Below, piece by piece: positions 1 to 8,266 of a stretch of DNA of 64,000 bases. How positions within the stretch are numbered: position 1 is the first letter of the stretch; every line of letters starts with the position of its first letter. The notes below the pieces were generated by a model. That model searched no databases and had not been told where the DNA came from. It saw nothing but the letters and a program-made list of their open reading frames with translations. A program made the translations under genes and the position numbers. The stretch spans positions 1 through 64,000 of the forward strand of contig JBMOJB010000001.1 of assembly GCA_049316985.1 (NCBI GenBank). The letters are read 5' to 3'. The stretch comes from CANHEE01 sp049316985 (GTDB lineage Bacteria > Bacteroidota > Bacteroidia > Chitinophagales > Saprospiraceae).

Positions 1-318
1 TTGTTATTTTGATAAAATAATTCCTGCGCTTCTTTATAGCTTTGTTTTGTATTTGTTGACTTTCTTGTATAAAGACAATCAAGGATTTACTTTATAAGTA
101 AGATGATTTTGAAAACTAAACTACCGATGAAATCTACGAAGTTGATCGTAAATTATTTTCAAATTTTCAAATCCTCAAATTTTCAAATTTGGAAGTATCT
201 ATCTCGGAAAATTTATTTACTCATATAGATTAACACAGCTCCAGTAAATTAGTTATCCAATAAATGGCGATTTTTTTAAGTTTTTTCCATAATATTGCGT
301 TTCAATCATTGATTTTAT
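1..318. other. Left-edge spacer, no gene recognised
   Basis: AT-rich spacer upstream of the methylmalonyl-CoA mutase gene. The small mutase subunit, often directly upstream of the large one, does not end here. The only structure I see is an octamer-like array (CAAATTTT variants) at about 159-190. A start-less frame on the minus strand runs off the left edge from position 86, too short to call. Confidence 0.4.
159..190. repeat. CAAATTTT octamer array
   Basis: Four adjacent copies of a TCAAATTT-type octamer, one with two substitutions (AAATCCTC). It is one of several short AT-rich tandem arrays found only in spacers of this window. Confidence 0.5.
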
Positions 319-2451
319 ATGCGTCCGAATTTCAAAAATGTCGATTTCGATCCGAAGCTCAGAAGCCTGACTTCGGTAAATGCAGAAGAATGGGAGACCC
401 CCGAAAAGATAACAGTTAAATCTATCTTTTCGGCGAGCGATAATCAATCCTTGCAACATCTGAATTTTGGAGCAGGAATGCCACCATTTTTGCGTGGTCC
501 GTATAGTTCAATGTATGTCTCGCAACCTTGGACCATTCGTCAGTATGCGGGATTCTCAACAGCCGAAGAAAGCAATGCATTCTATCGTAGAAATCTTGCG
601 CAGGGACAAAAAGGTCTTTCAGTAGCTTTTGATTTGGCCACGCATCGGGGCTACGATTCAGACAATCAAAGGGTAGTAGGAGATGTCGGTAAGGCAGGAG
701 TGGCCATTGATAGTGTCGAGGACATGAAGATTCTTTTTGATCAGATTCCATTAGATCAAATGTCGGTGTCGATGACCATGAATGGAGCAGTGCTGCCAAT
801 CATGTCCTTTTTTATCGTAGCTGCTGAAGAGCAGGGAGTAGCGAAGGAGCTTCTGACAGGAACCATTCAAAATGATATTTTGAAGGAGTTCATGGTTAGA
901 AATACGTATATCTATCCACCCATTCCTTCTATGCGCATCATTGCAGATATATTTGCTTACACGGCGCAAAACATGCCAAAATTTAATTCAATCAGCATTT
1001 CAGGTTATCATATTCAAGAAGCAGGTGGTACTGCGGATATAGAATTGGCGTATACGCTTGCTGACGGATTGGAATATTTAAGAACAGGTATAGCTGCCGG
1101 GTTGGATATCGATAATTTTGCGCCCAGATTGTCTTTTTTCTGGGGAATCGGTATGAATCATTTTATGGAAATTGCCAAAATGCGGGCCGGTCGTATGCTT
1201 TGGGCTAAAATTGTACAACAATTCAATCCGAAAAGCCCTAAATCACTCGCTCTTCGTACGCATTGTCAGACCTCTGGTTGGAGCCTTACAGAGCAGGATC
1301 CGTTTAATAATATCGCTCGAACATGTATTGAAGCCTTGGCAGCAGCGTTGGGTGGAACGCAGTCATTGCATACCAATGCTTTGGATGAGGCGCTGGCGCT
1401 GCCCACTGATTTTTCAGCTAAAATAGCACGTGATACTCAAATCTACTTGCAAAAAGAAATAGAAATTACCCGTGCTATTGACCCCTGGGGTGGCTCCTAT
1501 TATGTAGAATACCTGACTGCTAAACTCGTAGAAAGAGCATGGAGTCTGATTGAAGAAGTAGAGGCCTTGGGCGGCATGGCAAAAGCCATCGAGAAAGGAG
1601 TGCCGAAACTTAGAATTGAAGAAGCTGCGGCCAGAAAACAAGCGCGTATAGACAGCGGCAAAGATTATATTGTAGGGGTAAATATTTTTGGTGATATTGA
1701 AAAGGCCCCAATTGATTTACTAGAAATCGATAATAAAGCGGTCCTGGAATCGCAAATTAGCCGATTAAAACAAATCAAAAGCACTAGGAATGAAGCGGAA
1801 GTTAAAGATGCATTGGCCATGATTGCCCATGCAGCTGGAACGGGAGAAGGTAATTTGCTGGAACTGGCAGTTCATGCTGCTCGTCACCGGGCGACGCTGG
1901 GTGAAATTTCAGATGCGATGGAGAAATCATTTGGAAGATATACCGCAACAACACGATTGGTATCAAGTGTTTATTCCAATGAAATTAAGATGGACGAAAG
2001 TTTTAAATTAGCTCAATCGCTTACCGACAAGTTTGCAGATATTGAAGGCCGCCGACCACGGATTATGGTTGCTAAACTGGGCCAAGATGGCCACGACCGA
2101 GGTGCTAAAGTGATTGCCACTGGTTTTGCGGATCTTGGATTCGATGTGGATATGGGACCACTATTTCAAACTCCTGAAGAAGCAGCACAGCAAGCAGCTG
2201 AAAATGATGTGCACATCTTAGGTATTTCATCTTTGGCTGCCGGACACAAGACATTGGTGCCGCAAGCTATCGCAGAATTGAAGCGCTTGGGTCGCGAAGA
2301 TATTATGGTAGTTGTCGGTGGAGTAATTCCTCCGCAGGACTATGATTATTTGTATGATCATGGAGTAATTGGTGTTTTTGGGCCCGGCACAGTGCTTAGC
2401 AAAGCTGCAGTGCAATTGCTGCAGGTAATGATTGCCAACCTCCAATCCTAG
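319..2451 (+). CDS. scpA: Methylmalonyl-CoA mutase large subunit
   Basis: Adenosylcobalamin-dependent mutase that interconverts (R)-methylmalonyl-CoA and succinyl-CoA in the cytoplasm, in propionyl-CoA degradation or formation. The 710 residues match the usual catalytic subunit length. The N-terminus starts MRPNFKN, typical of the family, which fixes the start at 319. Residues about 40-550 form the TIM-barrel mutase domain, with the PFLRGPYSSMY region near residue 55. The C-terminal B12-binding domain carries the DxHxxG motif as D590, H592 and G595, followed by the conserved GISSLAAGHKTL and VVGGVIPPQDY stretches. No small subunit is within the window; if present it lies more than 300 bases upstream or elsewhere. 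Function is firmly supported by the motifs; the direction of flux is unknown. Confidence 0.97.
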   Translation: MRPNFKNVDFDPKLRSLTSVNAEEWETPEKITVKSIFSASDNQSLQHLNFGAGMPPFLRGPYSSMYVSQPWTIRQYAGFSTAEESNAFYRRNLAQGQKGLSVAFDLATHRGYDSDNQRVVGDVGKAGVAIDSVEDMKILFDQIPLDQMSVSMTMNGAVLPIMSFFIVAAEEQGVAKELLTGTIQNDILKEFMVRNTYIYPPIPSMRIIADIFAYTAQNMPKFNSISISGYHIQEAGGTADIELAYTLADGLEYLRTGIAAGLDIDNFAPRLSFFWGIGMNHFMEIAKMRAGRMLWAKIVQQFNPKSPKSLALRTHCQTSGWSLTEQDPFNNIARTCIEALAAALGGTQSLHTNALDEALALPTDFSAKIARDTQIYLQKEIEITRAIDPWGGSYYVEYLTAKLVERAWSLIEEVEALGGMAKAIEKGVPKLRIEEAAARKQARIDSGKDYIVGVNIFGDIEKAPIDLLEIDNKAVLESQISRLKQIKSTRNEAEVKDALAMIAHAAGTGEGNLLELAVHAARHRATLGEISDAMEKSFGRYTATTRLVSSVYSNEIKMDESFKLAQSLTDKFADIEGRRPRIMVAKLGQDGHDRGAKVIATGFADLGFDVDMGPLFQTPEEAAQQAAENDVHILGISSLAAGHKTLVPQAIAELKRLGREDIMVVVGGVIPPQDYDYLYDHGVIGVFGPGTVLSKAAVQLLQVMIANLQS

Positions 2452-2492
2452 GATATAAGTTTTATTTGATTCGCAGTTACTAAATCGCCACA

Positions 2493-3179
2493 ATGTCTCG
2501 CAGATTTCTATTTTTTTCGATTGCTTTATTCTTCATGAGCCAATTGATGGCTCAGGTCAATTTCATGGTAGGATATGACCTCGGTATCCGTAAACTCGAG
2601 GAAATCAATAGAAATATTACCCGATATAATGCTGAAAACGCATCGATTTCTAAAAAAATGCCATTGATGTGGAACATGAGTGGCCTGGATTTGGGAGTGA
2701 AGTATAAATTGGATTTCATTTCACTTGAAGGACATTATATCACCCGCTTTAAAGTAGGCAGATCTCGTCAAAATGTGAATGACGAGACCTTAAAAAATGA
2801 TGTCAAAATGAATGACCAGAGCTATAATTTTGGTTTGACCTTAAATCTAAAGCGATTTGGAATTGGGAGTAACTATGAAAATCATAGTTTTCGCTTTTCG
2901 AGAAAATTTTCTGATGATAAAAAGTATATCGAGGCTTTTGATCCAAAACTTAATTATAATGCTATCAACCTATTTTTGGATTTTCGCTTCAAATTGAGTG
3001 ATTTGATTGGATTTCATGTTCGCCCTTATTACCAGTTTGCCTTGAATGGTGCAGATAATATTTCAAACTCATTAGTTGCCTCCAATTTAAAACTAAATGC
3101 AATGGCGGAAGCCGATGCAGCTACAAAGTGGAATATGTTTGGCATTAAATTTTTGTTCTCCAACGGAAGGCAAGATTAG
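2493..3179 (+). CDS. Uncharacterised exported protein, probable small outer-membrane protein
   Basis: 228 residues. Residues 1-20 form a signal peptide (short basic start, hydrophobic FFSIALFFMSQLMA, cleavage near AQV). The rest alternates polar and hydrophobic residues with many aromatic strands (for example FEGHYITRFKV-like and FRLDFRFKLSD-like segments), as in small Bacteroidota barrels. I recognise no named domain. It starts 41 bases after the mutase stop, so it may be co-transcribed, but no functional link is evident. It is followed by an AT-rich CAATTTT array. The reading frame and signal peptide are clear; the barrel assignment is an inference from composition. Confidence 0.75.
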   Translation: MSRRFLFFSIALFFMSQLMAQVNFMVGYDLGIRKLEEINRNITRYNAENASISKKMPLMWNMSGLDLGVKYKLDFISLEGHYITRFKVGRSRQNVNDETLKNDVKMNDQSYNFGLTLNLKRFGIGSNYENHSFRFSRKFSDDKKYIEAFDPKLNYNAINLFLDFRFKLSDLIGFHVRPYYQFALNGADNISNSLVASNLKLNAMAEADAATKWNMFGIKFLFSNGRQD

Positions 3180-3199
3180 TTTTTTTAGTTCTGCAGATT

Positions 3200-3244
3200 T
3201 CAATTTTTAATTCTCAATTCTCAATTTTCAATTTTCAATTAAAT
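3200..3244. repeat. CAATTTT/CAATTCT tandem array
   Basis: Spacer between two plus-strand genes made of near-identical 7-8 base units (CAATTTTTAATTCTCAATTC and following CAATTTT copies). The same word recurs, in one orientation or the other, near 32370, 36260, 41220 and 53340. Confidence 0.6.
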
Positions 3245-3268
3245 TTAATTCCCTGTTTCTAATTTTTT

Positions 3269-4261
3269 ATGTCAAAGAGTAAGAAAATACTAATCGTTCG
3301 CTTCAGTTCAATAGGTGATATTGTATTGACTACTCCTACGATTCGCTGCGTACGGGAACAGACAGGCGCTGAGGTACACTTTCTGACAAAAAAAAGCTTC
3401 CGGGGGGTTTTGGAAGGGAATCCATTTCTGTCTAAAATTTATAGTGTAGAAAAGAGCTATGAGGAAATAATTGAGCAGCTGAAGGACGAAGGATACGATC
3501 TGATTTTGGATTTGCAGCACAATATGCATAGCTGGAGATTGAAGCGGGCTTTGAAAATACGTGCGTATTCATTTCCGAAACTCAACATTGAAAAATGGCT
3601 ATTGGTAAATGCCAGGATAAATATAATGCCGGAGAGACATATTGTCGATCGCTACTTATCGACAACACTTTCTCTCGGAGTTCATAATGACGGCAAAGGA
3701 CTGGATTATTTTATTCCTGAACAGTCAGAAGTGAAGTCAGAAGAATATTTGCCAGGTCGAGGATCATATGTAGCTTTTGTTATTGGAGCAGCTCACTTTA
3801 CAAAAAGACTGCCGGAGGAAAAAATCATTGCGATTTGTCGGAAGTTAAATCACCCTGTTGTGTTATTGGGTGGCAAGGAGGAGGCCGCAATAGGAGCGCA
3901 GATTGCGCAGGAATCAGGCATACATGTTTATAATGCTTGCGGAAAATTCAATCTGCATCAATCTGCAAGTTGGGTTCAGCAGTCTGCAATCGTCATCAGT
4001 CATGATACGGGATTGATGCATATCGCCGCCGCTTTTCAAAAGAAAATCATTTCCGTATGGGGCAATACCATGCCTGTTTTGGGCATGTATCCCTATTACG
4101 CGGAAGGAATAAATCATAATATTAGTGTAGAAGTAAATGGTTTGCCTTGCCGACCTTGTTCGAAAATAGGATATCAAAAATGCCCTAAAGGACATTTTAA
4201 GTGTATGCAATTGATTGATGTTAATCTTATTGCGGCCAAAGTTAATGAAGTTTTTAGTTGA
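3269..4261 (+). CDS. Glycosyltransferase family 9 (heptosyltransferase-like)
   Basis: Probable ADP-heptose:LPS heptosyltransferase-type enzyme acting on the cytoplasmic face of the inner membrane. The 330 residues begin KKILIVRFSSIGDIVLTTP, the N-terminal GT9 signature. The C-terminal domain has ISHDTGLMHIAAAF and VWGNTMP, the nucleotide-sugar site typical of GT9. A Cys-rich stretch CRPCSKIGYQKCPKGHFKCM lies close to the end, as in many family members. The window also contains rfaE2 at 52773, which makes ADP-heptose precursors, so heptose is a plausible donor. The acceptor cannot be told from sequence. The spacer upstream is an AT-rich repeat array. Confidence 0.88.
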   Translation: MSKSKKILIVRFSSIGDIVLTTPTIRCVREQTGAEVHFLTKKSFRGVLEGNPFLSKIYSVEKSYEEIIEQLKDEGYDLILDLQHNMHSWRLKRALKIRAYSFPKLNIEKWLLVNARINIMPERHIVDRYLSTTLSLGVHNDGKGLDYFIPEQSEVKSEEYLPGRGSYVAFVIGAAHFTKRLPEEKIIAICRKLNHPVVLLGGKEEAAIGAQIAQESGIHVYNACGKFNLHQSASWVQQSAIVISHDTGLMHIAAAFQKKIISVWGNTMPVLGMYPYYAEGINHNISVEVNGLPCRPCSKIGYQKCPKGHFKCMQLIDVNLIAAKVNEVFS

Positions 4262-4381
4262 AGAATTTCTGCAGTAAAATGATCTGCGCTATTAATTTGC
4301 ATCAAAATGCATAGAAAAAAGTGCTATAATCATTTATATTTGCTCCTCATGTAACTTATCTCCGATCCAATTATTAATCTT

Positions 4382-5392
4382 ATGCTCAAGAATTACATCC
4401 TTGTTTTATTTTTGGCCTTTTTTCACTTGTTTTTATTTGGGCAAAAATCACTTAGCTATATAAATGACCGAAAATTCTTCGATCCTACAGATTTGCTTGG
4501 TTATAATTTCAGGCCGGCAATTTTGGAGATAAAAGACATTAAAAAGCAAAATCTGGTTCCTGGAAGTTACGCTTTCGGTATTACTCCCAATAATTTGTAT
4601 GTGGAAGGTGAAGGAATTGCGGGTGTATTTAATGTCAACAATATCAATAGCACAGAATTTGGGTTTAAGTTGATGCTAATGAATGCAAGAGATCCGACAT
4701 TGCAAGGGCATTTGAAAATCATCCTGAATAAAAGAGGGGAAGTGGAAGCTTTGGTATTTTTGAGATCACCGAAGGATAAAGAAATGATATTTTATATTTC
4801 AGCTTTACCGGCTGAATTGGGTAAAAAAGAGTCAGCTTATTTTACCGACCGTAATGAGTTGGAGTTATTACAACCGGATAGTCTTTGGCGTAAAATTATA
4901 CGGCCTTTTATTACCATTCATCAGGATAATTCCATTCAGGATAGAATTCAAATGAAAGATAGCGTTTCTTTCATGTTTGTGGAGAAAATAAAAATTATCG
5001 ATAAGTCTAAAAAGAAAGATTCTAAGACAGATTCAACCAAGGTCAGCTATGAATTAAAAGATATGAAAATCGATAGCATTCAGCAAACTGAAATCTCAAA
5101 AGAAACGGTTAAAAAGCCAGATGTCAAAAAGGATGTTAAAATAATCAAGGAGCATTTCGTTTATTTCAGATCCATTTTTAAATATGACGACGGAACCGAA
5201 GAGGACAAGGAAACCGAGTATATCATAAAGAAATGTACGCTGAAAGAAGACAAAAAAATGGATCCGGCAGGAGATCGCTTTCTTTTGCAGATTGAGACCA
5301 ATAAAGGAGACATGAATTTATTCTTGAATGGTCAAAAGACACTAAATTCGATAGAATTCAACAATAAAATCTACCTGATGAGGGGGTTTTAA
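4382..5392 (+). CDS. Uncharacterised exported protein
   Basis: 336 residues with an N-terminal signal peptide (LVLFLAFFHLFLFGQ, cleavage near residue 20). No domain recognised. The first half looks globular with beta content. Residues about 195-260 are Lys/Asp/Ser rich and probably a flexible linker (IDKSKKKDSKTDST). A second globular segment of about 80 residues closes the protein. The alpha/beta hydrolase gene starts 12 bases after its stop, so the two are probably in one operon that continues into the PrsW-like gene. Likely periplasmic or outer-membrane associated. Function unknown. Confidence 0.75.
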   Translation: MLKNYILVLFLAFFHLFLFGQKSLSYINDRKFFDPTDLLGYNFRPAILEIKDIKKQNLVPGSYAFGITPNNLYVEGEGIAGVFNVNNINSTEFGFKLMLMNARDPTLQGHLKIILNKRGEVEALVFLRSPKDKEMIFYISALPAELGKKESAYFTDRNELELLQPDSLWRKIIRPFITIHQDNSIQDRIQMKDSVSFMFVEKIKIIDKSKKKDSKTDSTKVSYELKDMKIDSIQQTEISKETVKKPDVKKDVKIIKEHFVYFRSIFKYDDGTEEDKETEYIIKKCTLKEDKKMDPAGDRFLLQIETNKGDMNLFLNGQKTLNSIEFNNKIYLMRGF

Positions 5393-5404
5393 TCTAAATA
5401 GCAA

Positions 5405-6196
5405 ATGAAGACTACATCAAACATTGCGTACATTGTTCAGGAAGGAACGGGAGTTCCTTTGGTTTTACTTCACGGTTTGTGTGAGGATCACGAAATTTGG
5501 TCAGATTTTATAGGAGCTTTTCCGGATAGGTACATTATTAGAATAGACTTACCTGGTTTTGGGCGCTCTGAAGTGTATGGAAATGGAAGCTTGCGTGCCA
5601 TGGCCGAAGCCGTTCATAAAGTGCTACAGAAGGAGCAAGTAAAAAAAAGTATTTTGATCGGGCATTCCATGGGTGGATATGTGGCCTTGGAATATGCAAA
5701 AAAACAAGGTCCTGAAAAACTGGCAGGGCTTGGCTTGTTTCATTCACAACCTTATGAGGACACCCAAGAGCGAAAAGATATTCGTCGTAAAGCAATTGCC
5801 CATATCGATAATTATGGAACCTCTGCCTACGTTACACAGCTATTTCAGGGAATGACAGATAGTAAATTCAGCGCAGAGCATCCTGATGTGATTGAGCGCT
5901 TAATTCAGAAAGGCTTGAAGTTTTCCGCAACCGGTATTGCTACAGCGATTGAAGCAATCAGGACTCGGAAGGATAACTCTGAAGTGATCCGAGAGATTCC
6001 TTGTCCGGTATTGTTTATCGTGGGAGAAAACGATCAGATTATTCCTGCAAAAATGTCAATCCAGCAATTGTCCTTGCCAAAGATTGCTGACATTCATATT
6101 TTGCCCGGAATTGGACATTTGGGGATGATTGAAGACCCCGCAACTACTCAAGCCATTGTTAAAAACTTTATTTCCTTGTGTGAGATGAATTTATGA
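5405..6196 (+). CDS. Alpha/beta hydrolase
   Basis: 263 residues, cytoplasmic (no signal peptide). The fold markers are in order: oxyanion HG motif (VLLHGLCEDHEIW, about residue 20), nucleophile elbow GHSMGG with Ser88, an acid candidate in GENDQII near residue 213, and His238 in GIGHLGMIED. It resembles the esterase, lactonase or MenH-like hydrolases that are hard to tell apart; substrate unknown. Its TGA overlaps the ATG of the next gene (ATGA at 6193-6196), which implies translational coupling with the PrsW-like protease. Confidence 0.9.
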   Translation: MKTTSNIAYIVQEGTGVPLVLLHGLCEDHEIWSDFIGAFPDRYIIRIDLPGFGRSEVYGNGSLRAMAEAVHKVLQKEQVKKSILIGHSMGGYVALEYAKKQGPEKLAGLGLFHSQPYEDTQERKDIRRKAIAHIDNYGTSAYVTQLFQGMTDSKFSAEHPDVIERLIQKGLKFSATGIATAIEAIRTRKDNSEVIREIPCPVLFIVGENDQIIPAKMSIQQLSLPKIADIHILPGIGHLGMIEDPATTQAIVKNFISLCEMNL

Positions 6197-7425
6197 CAGA
6201 TTTTTGGTTGTTCTTATTAGCCATTGCACCCAGTCTGATTATTAGTCAATATATCTTCAGAATGGACAAATACGAACGGGAACCTCGTTTGCAGTTAATT
6301 ATTTGTTTTGTTTTGGGTATACTTTGTACGCTTCCTGCCATGAATATGGAATGGTGGGGGAAGCATCTAATTAATTCTGATCCCCACAATTTATTAAAAG
6401 CCTTTTTATTCTCGACCTTTATTATCGCGCTGACTGAGGAAATTTTAAAGTTTTTCAGCTTGATGCTGTATGCTTATCCTAGAAAACACTTCAATGAGCC
6501 CATGGATGGCATTGTGTACAGCACCATGATCAGCATGGGATTTGCAGCGATGGAAAATATCCTTTATGTGCAGAATAATCCTGCTGATGCCTATGAAATT
6601 GTAATTGCGAGGGCATTTACCGCAGTACCTGCACATGGCCTTTTTGGTTTAGCTATGGGTTACTGCGTGGGTAAAGCCAAGATGGCTTCCAGTCCGCTTG
6701 TTAAATTAGAATTTTGTTTGACCGGTTTGCTTGTCGCTATCATTTTTCATGGCACCTACGATTTTTTGCTTTTGCAGGAAATGTACCAGTTGCTAATGAT
6801 GCTCGCCACGCTGTCGATTGTGGCCGGCTGGTATTTTAGTGGTATTTACATCAAGCGACATCAGGATATTTCACCTTTCAGAAATGATATTCAACAAAAT
6901 ATGTCTGTTGGAGAGCTGGCTAGAATGGATCGCCTTGCATTCGTTCAAAATGAAGAGATCATTCAGGCAATGTTGACCAGGATGCACAAACATAGCGATC
7001 TATTTGATAATTGGGGCGAGCTTTACCTGGATGTGAAGACAGGAGACAAATGGCTTAAGTTTGGAGTTCCTTCTGAATATACCGATGATGTTTCTCCCAG
7101 GTTGGTTCGGTATCCCGGGCCTGGCGTTGAGGAGATTATTCAGCTTTCATTACTGTCAACGCATACCGACGAGATTTATGCCGCTGCCAATTATCTTTTT
7201 GCGAAAGAAAACTTTGAAAATCATAATTTTAGAGAAAAACTCATCGTCTATCTGGAAGAATTAGACTATGATACGATGGCAGAATTTCATCGCGAAAGAA
7301 TCAAAATGCTGATGCTTGCAACCAATCTGAATTCAGCTGAACCGTTAATGCGCAGTTCCCAGCCCTTGGACATTTCTATTGCAGCAAACAGGATTTTGAA
7401 GAATTTGGATCAGCCACCGGTCTGA
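6193..7425 (+). CDS. PrsW family intramembrane metalloprotease
   Basis: 410-residue membrane protein. The hydrophobic N-terminal half (about residues 1-225) carries the PrsW/glutamic-type CAAX-like motifs: E82-E83 with K86 (TEEILKF), F117-x3-E121-N122, H148 (PAHGLFG) and H186 (FHGTYD). In characterised PrsW the family cleaves anti-sigma factors, but no such target is adjacent. The last 185 residues are soluble, predicted cytoplasmic, and unlike the minimal family length of about 220 residues. That tail is Bacteroidota-type as far as I recall. It overlaps the upstream hydrolase gene by 4 bases and the convergent rnpA by 16 bases. Confidence 0.88.
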   Translation: MTDFWLFLLAIAPSLIISQYIFRMDKYEREPRLQLIICFVLGILCTLPAMNMEWWGKHLINSDPHNLLKAFLFSTFIIALTEEILKFFSLMLYAYPRKHFNEPMDGIVYSTMISMGFAAMENILYVQNNPADAYEIVIARAFTAVPAHGLFGLAMGYCVGKAKMASSPLVKLEFCLTGLLVAIIFHGTYDFLLLQEMYQLLMMLATLSIVAGWYFSGIYIKRHQDISPFRNDIQQNMSVGELARMDRLAFVQNEEIIQAMLTRMHKHSDLFDNWGELYLDVKTGDKWLKFGVPSEYTDDVSPRLVRYPGPGVEEIIQLSLLSTHTDEIYAAANYLFAKENFENHNFREKLIVYLEELDYDTMAEFHRERIKMLMLATNLNSAEPLMRSSQPLDISIAANRILKNLDQPPV

Positions 7426-7802
7426 TGTTCGCGAATCCATCTTTGAAGTGCCAGCTGCATTGATTTTTCAATGGCCTGGTAGTTCATCTCTTCCTTTGCT
7501 GTAAAAATCCACATAAAGCCATAAGCTTTATCTAAAACCGGCGATTGAATCACGTTTTTATGGAGTCGATAGGCTTCCTTAATTCTTCGGCGAATGGTAT
7601 TTCTTTGATTGGCTTTGCGAAAGCTTCTTTTGGGAACAGAAAAAGCAACCTGGATGATTCCCGGATCGGCTTCGGGCATGGCTATCCACACTAATCGCAG
7701 CGGGTAAGCTCCAAAAGATTTGGATTTTTCTTTCTGAAAAAGAGTACTAATTATTTTTCGGCTTTTAAGACGTTCTGTCGCCGGGAAGGTGTAGTCGTGC
7801 AT
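7410..7802 (-). CDS. rnpA: Ribonuclease P protein component
   Basis: Protein subunit of RNase P, which matures tRNA 5' ends. The 130 residues start MHDYTFPATERLKSRK, matching the family N-terminus (FPxxxRLKSRK), and contain the basic signature RNTIRRRIKEAYR around residue 70. It follows rpmH on the same strand at 93 bases, the classic rpmH-rnpA arrangement. Its 3' end overlaps the convergent PrsW-like gene by 16 bases. No dnaA is in the window, so this does not mark the origin. Confidence 0.95.
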   Translation of the reverse strand: MHDYTFPATERLKSRKIISTLFQKEKSKSFGAYPLRLVWIAMPEADPGIIQVAFSVPKRSFRKANQRNTIRRRIKEAYRLHKNVIQSPVLDKAYGFMWIFTAKEEMNYQAIEKSMQLALQRWIREHQTGG

Positions 7803-7815
7803 GCAGGGAATATCG

Positions 7816-7868
7816 AATAGCGGACAAAGATTGATAAGGATTTAAACTATCATTCCTTGTCCGTTATT
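7816..7868. other. Inverted repeat between rpmH and rnpA
   Basis: Arms AATAGCGGACAA (7816-7827) and TTGTCCGTTATT (7857-7868) pair at 11 of 12 positions, with a further AAGGA/TCCTT pair inside. It lacks a clear U-tract in the minus direction, so it may be an mRNA stem that tunes rnpA relative to rpmH rather than a full terminator. Confidence 0.4.
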
Positions 7869-7895
7869 TTGAATATTCGATAAGGGAAAGGAAAA

Positions 7896-8051
7896 TTATT
7901 TCGGACCTTTTTCGTCAGAAACAGTTAATTTCCAGCGACCTTTTGCTCTGCGACGCGCCAAAACCTTGCGACCATCCTTAGAACTCATACGCTCACGAAA
8001 ACCATGTTTGTTTGCACGCTTTCTTTTGGAAGGCTGGTATGTTCTTTTCAT
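7896..8051 (-). CDS. rpmH: 50S ribosomal protein L34
   Basis: Large-subunit ribosomal protein. The frame reads 51 residues from the ATG at 8051: MKRTYQPSKRKRANKHGFRE, then the conserved RMSSKDGRKVLARRRAKGRW core. It is slightly longer than the usual 44-46 residues because of a C-terminal tail ending KGPK, common in this phylum. It precedes rnpA on the same strand. On the minus strand a TACCTTTG box lies about 50 bases upstream (8102-8109), a likely -7 element. Confidence 0.96.
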   Translation of the reverse strand: MKRTYQPSKRKRANKHGFRERMSSKDGRKVLARRRAKGRWKLTVSDEKGPK

Positions 8052-8101
8052 TGTCTGTTAATAAAGAATTAAAAAAATATGAGAAATGCTGAAAAGCGGT
8101 G

Positions 8102-8109
8102 CAAAGGTA
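8102..8109 (-). promoter_or_regulatory. Putative -7 box for rpmH-rnpA
   Basis: Minus-strand TACCTTTG, the Bacteroidota -7 consensus, about 50 bases upstream of rpmH. The -33 box is weak (TTGC-like at about 20 bases). Confidence 0.45.
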
Positions 8110-8266
8110 AATTTAATTCGTCGTTTGTGCAAGTTTTTTTACAAATATTTAAGATTTTGCAAAACATCTCATAAAAACGGCCTATTATACTTGGGATTCA
8201 AATACTTTTTTATAAATTTATCCGCTTTTTTATAAATTTCTTTTTAATAAAATAAACCATCCAAGA

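Noticed and set aside
1..86. Start-less minus-strand frame (SYKEAQELF) running off the left edge
   Set aside because: Only about 28 codons and no start codon; cannot be told from chance.
7410..8051. rpmH-rnpA as an origin marker
   Set aside because: No dnaA, gyrB or DnaA-box cluster is visible around it; in this phylum the pair is often unlinked to oriC.
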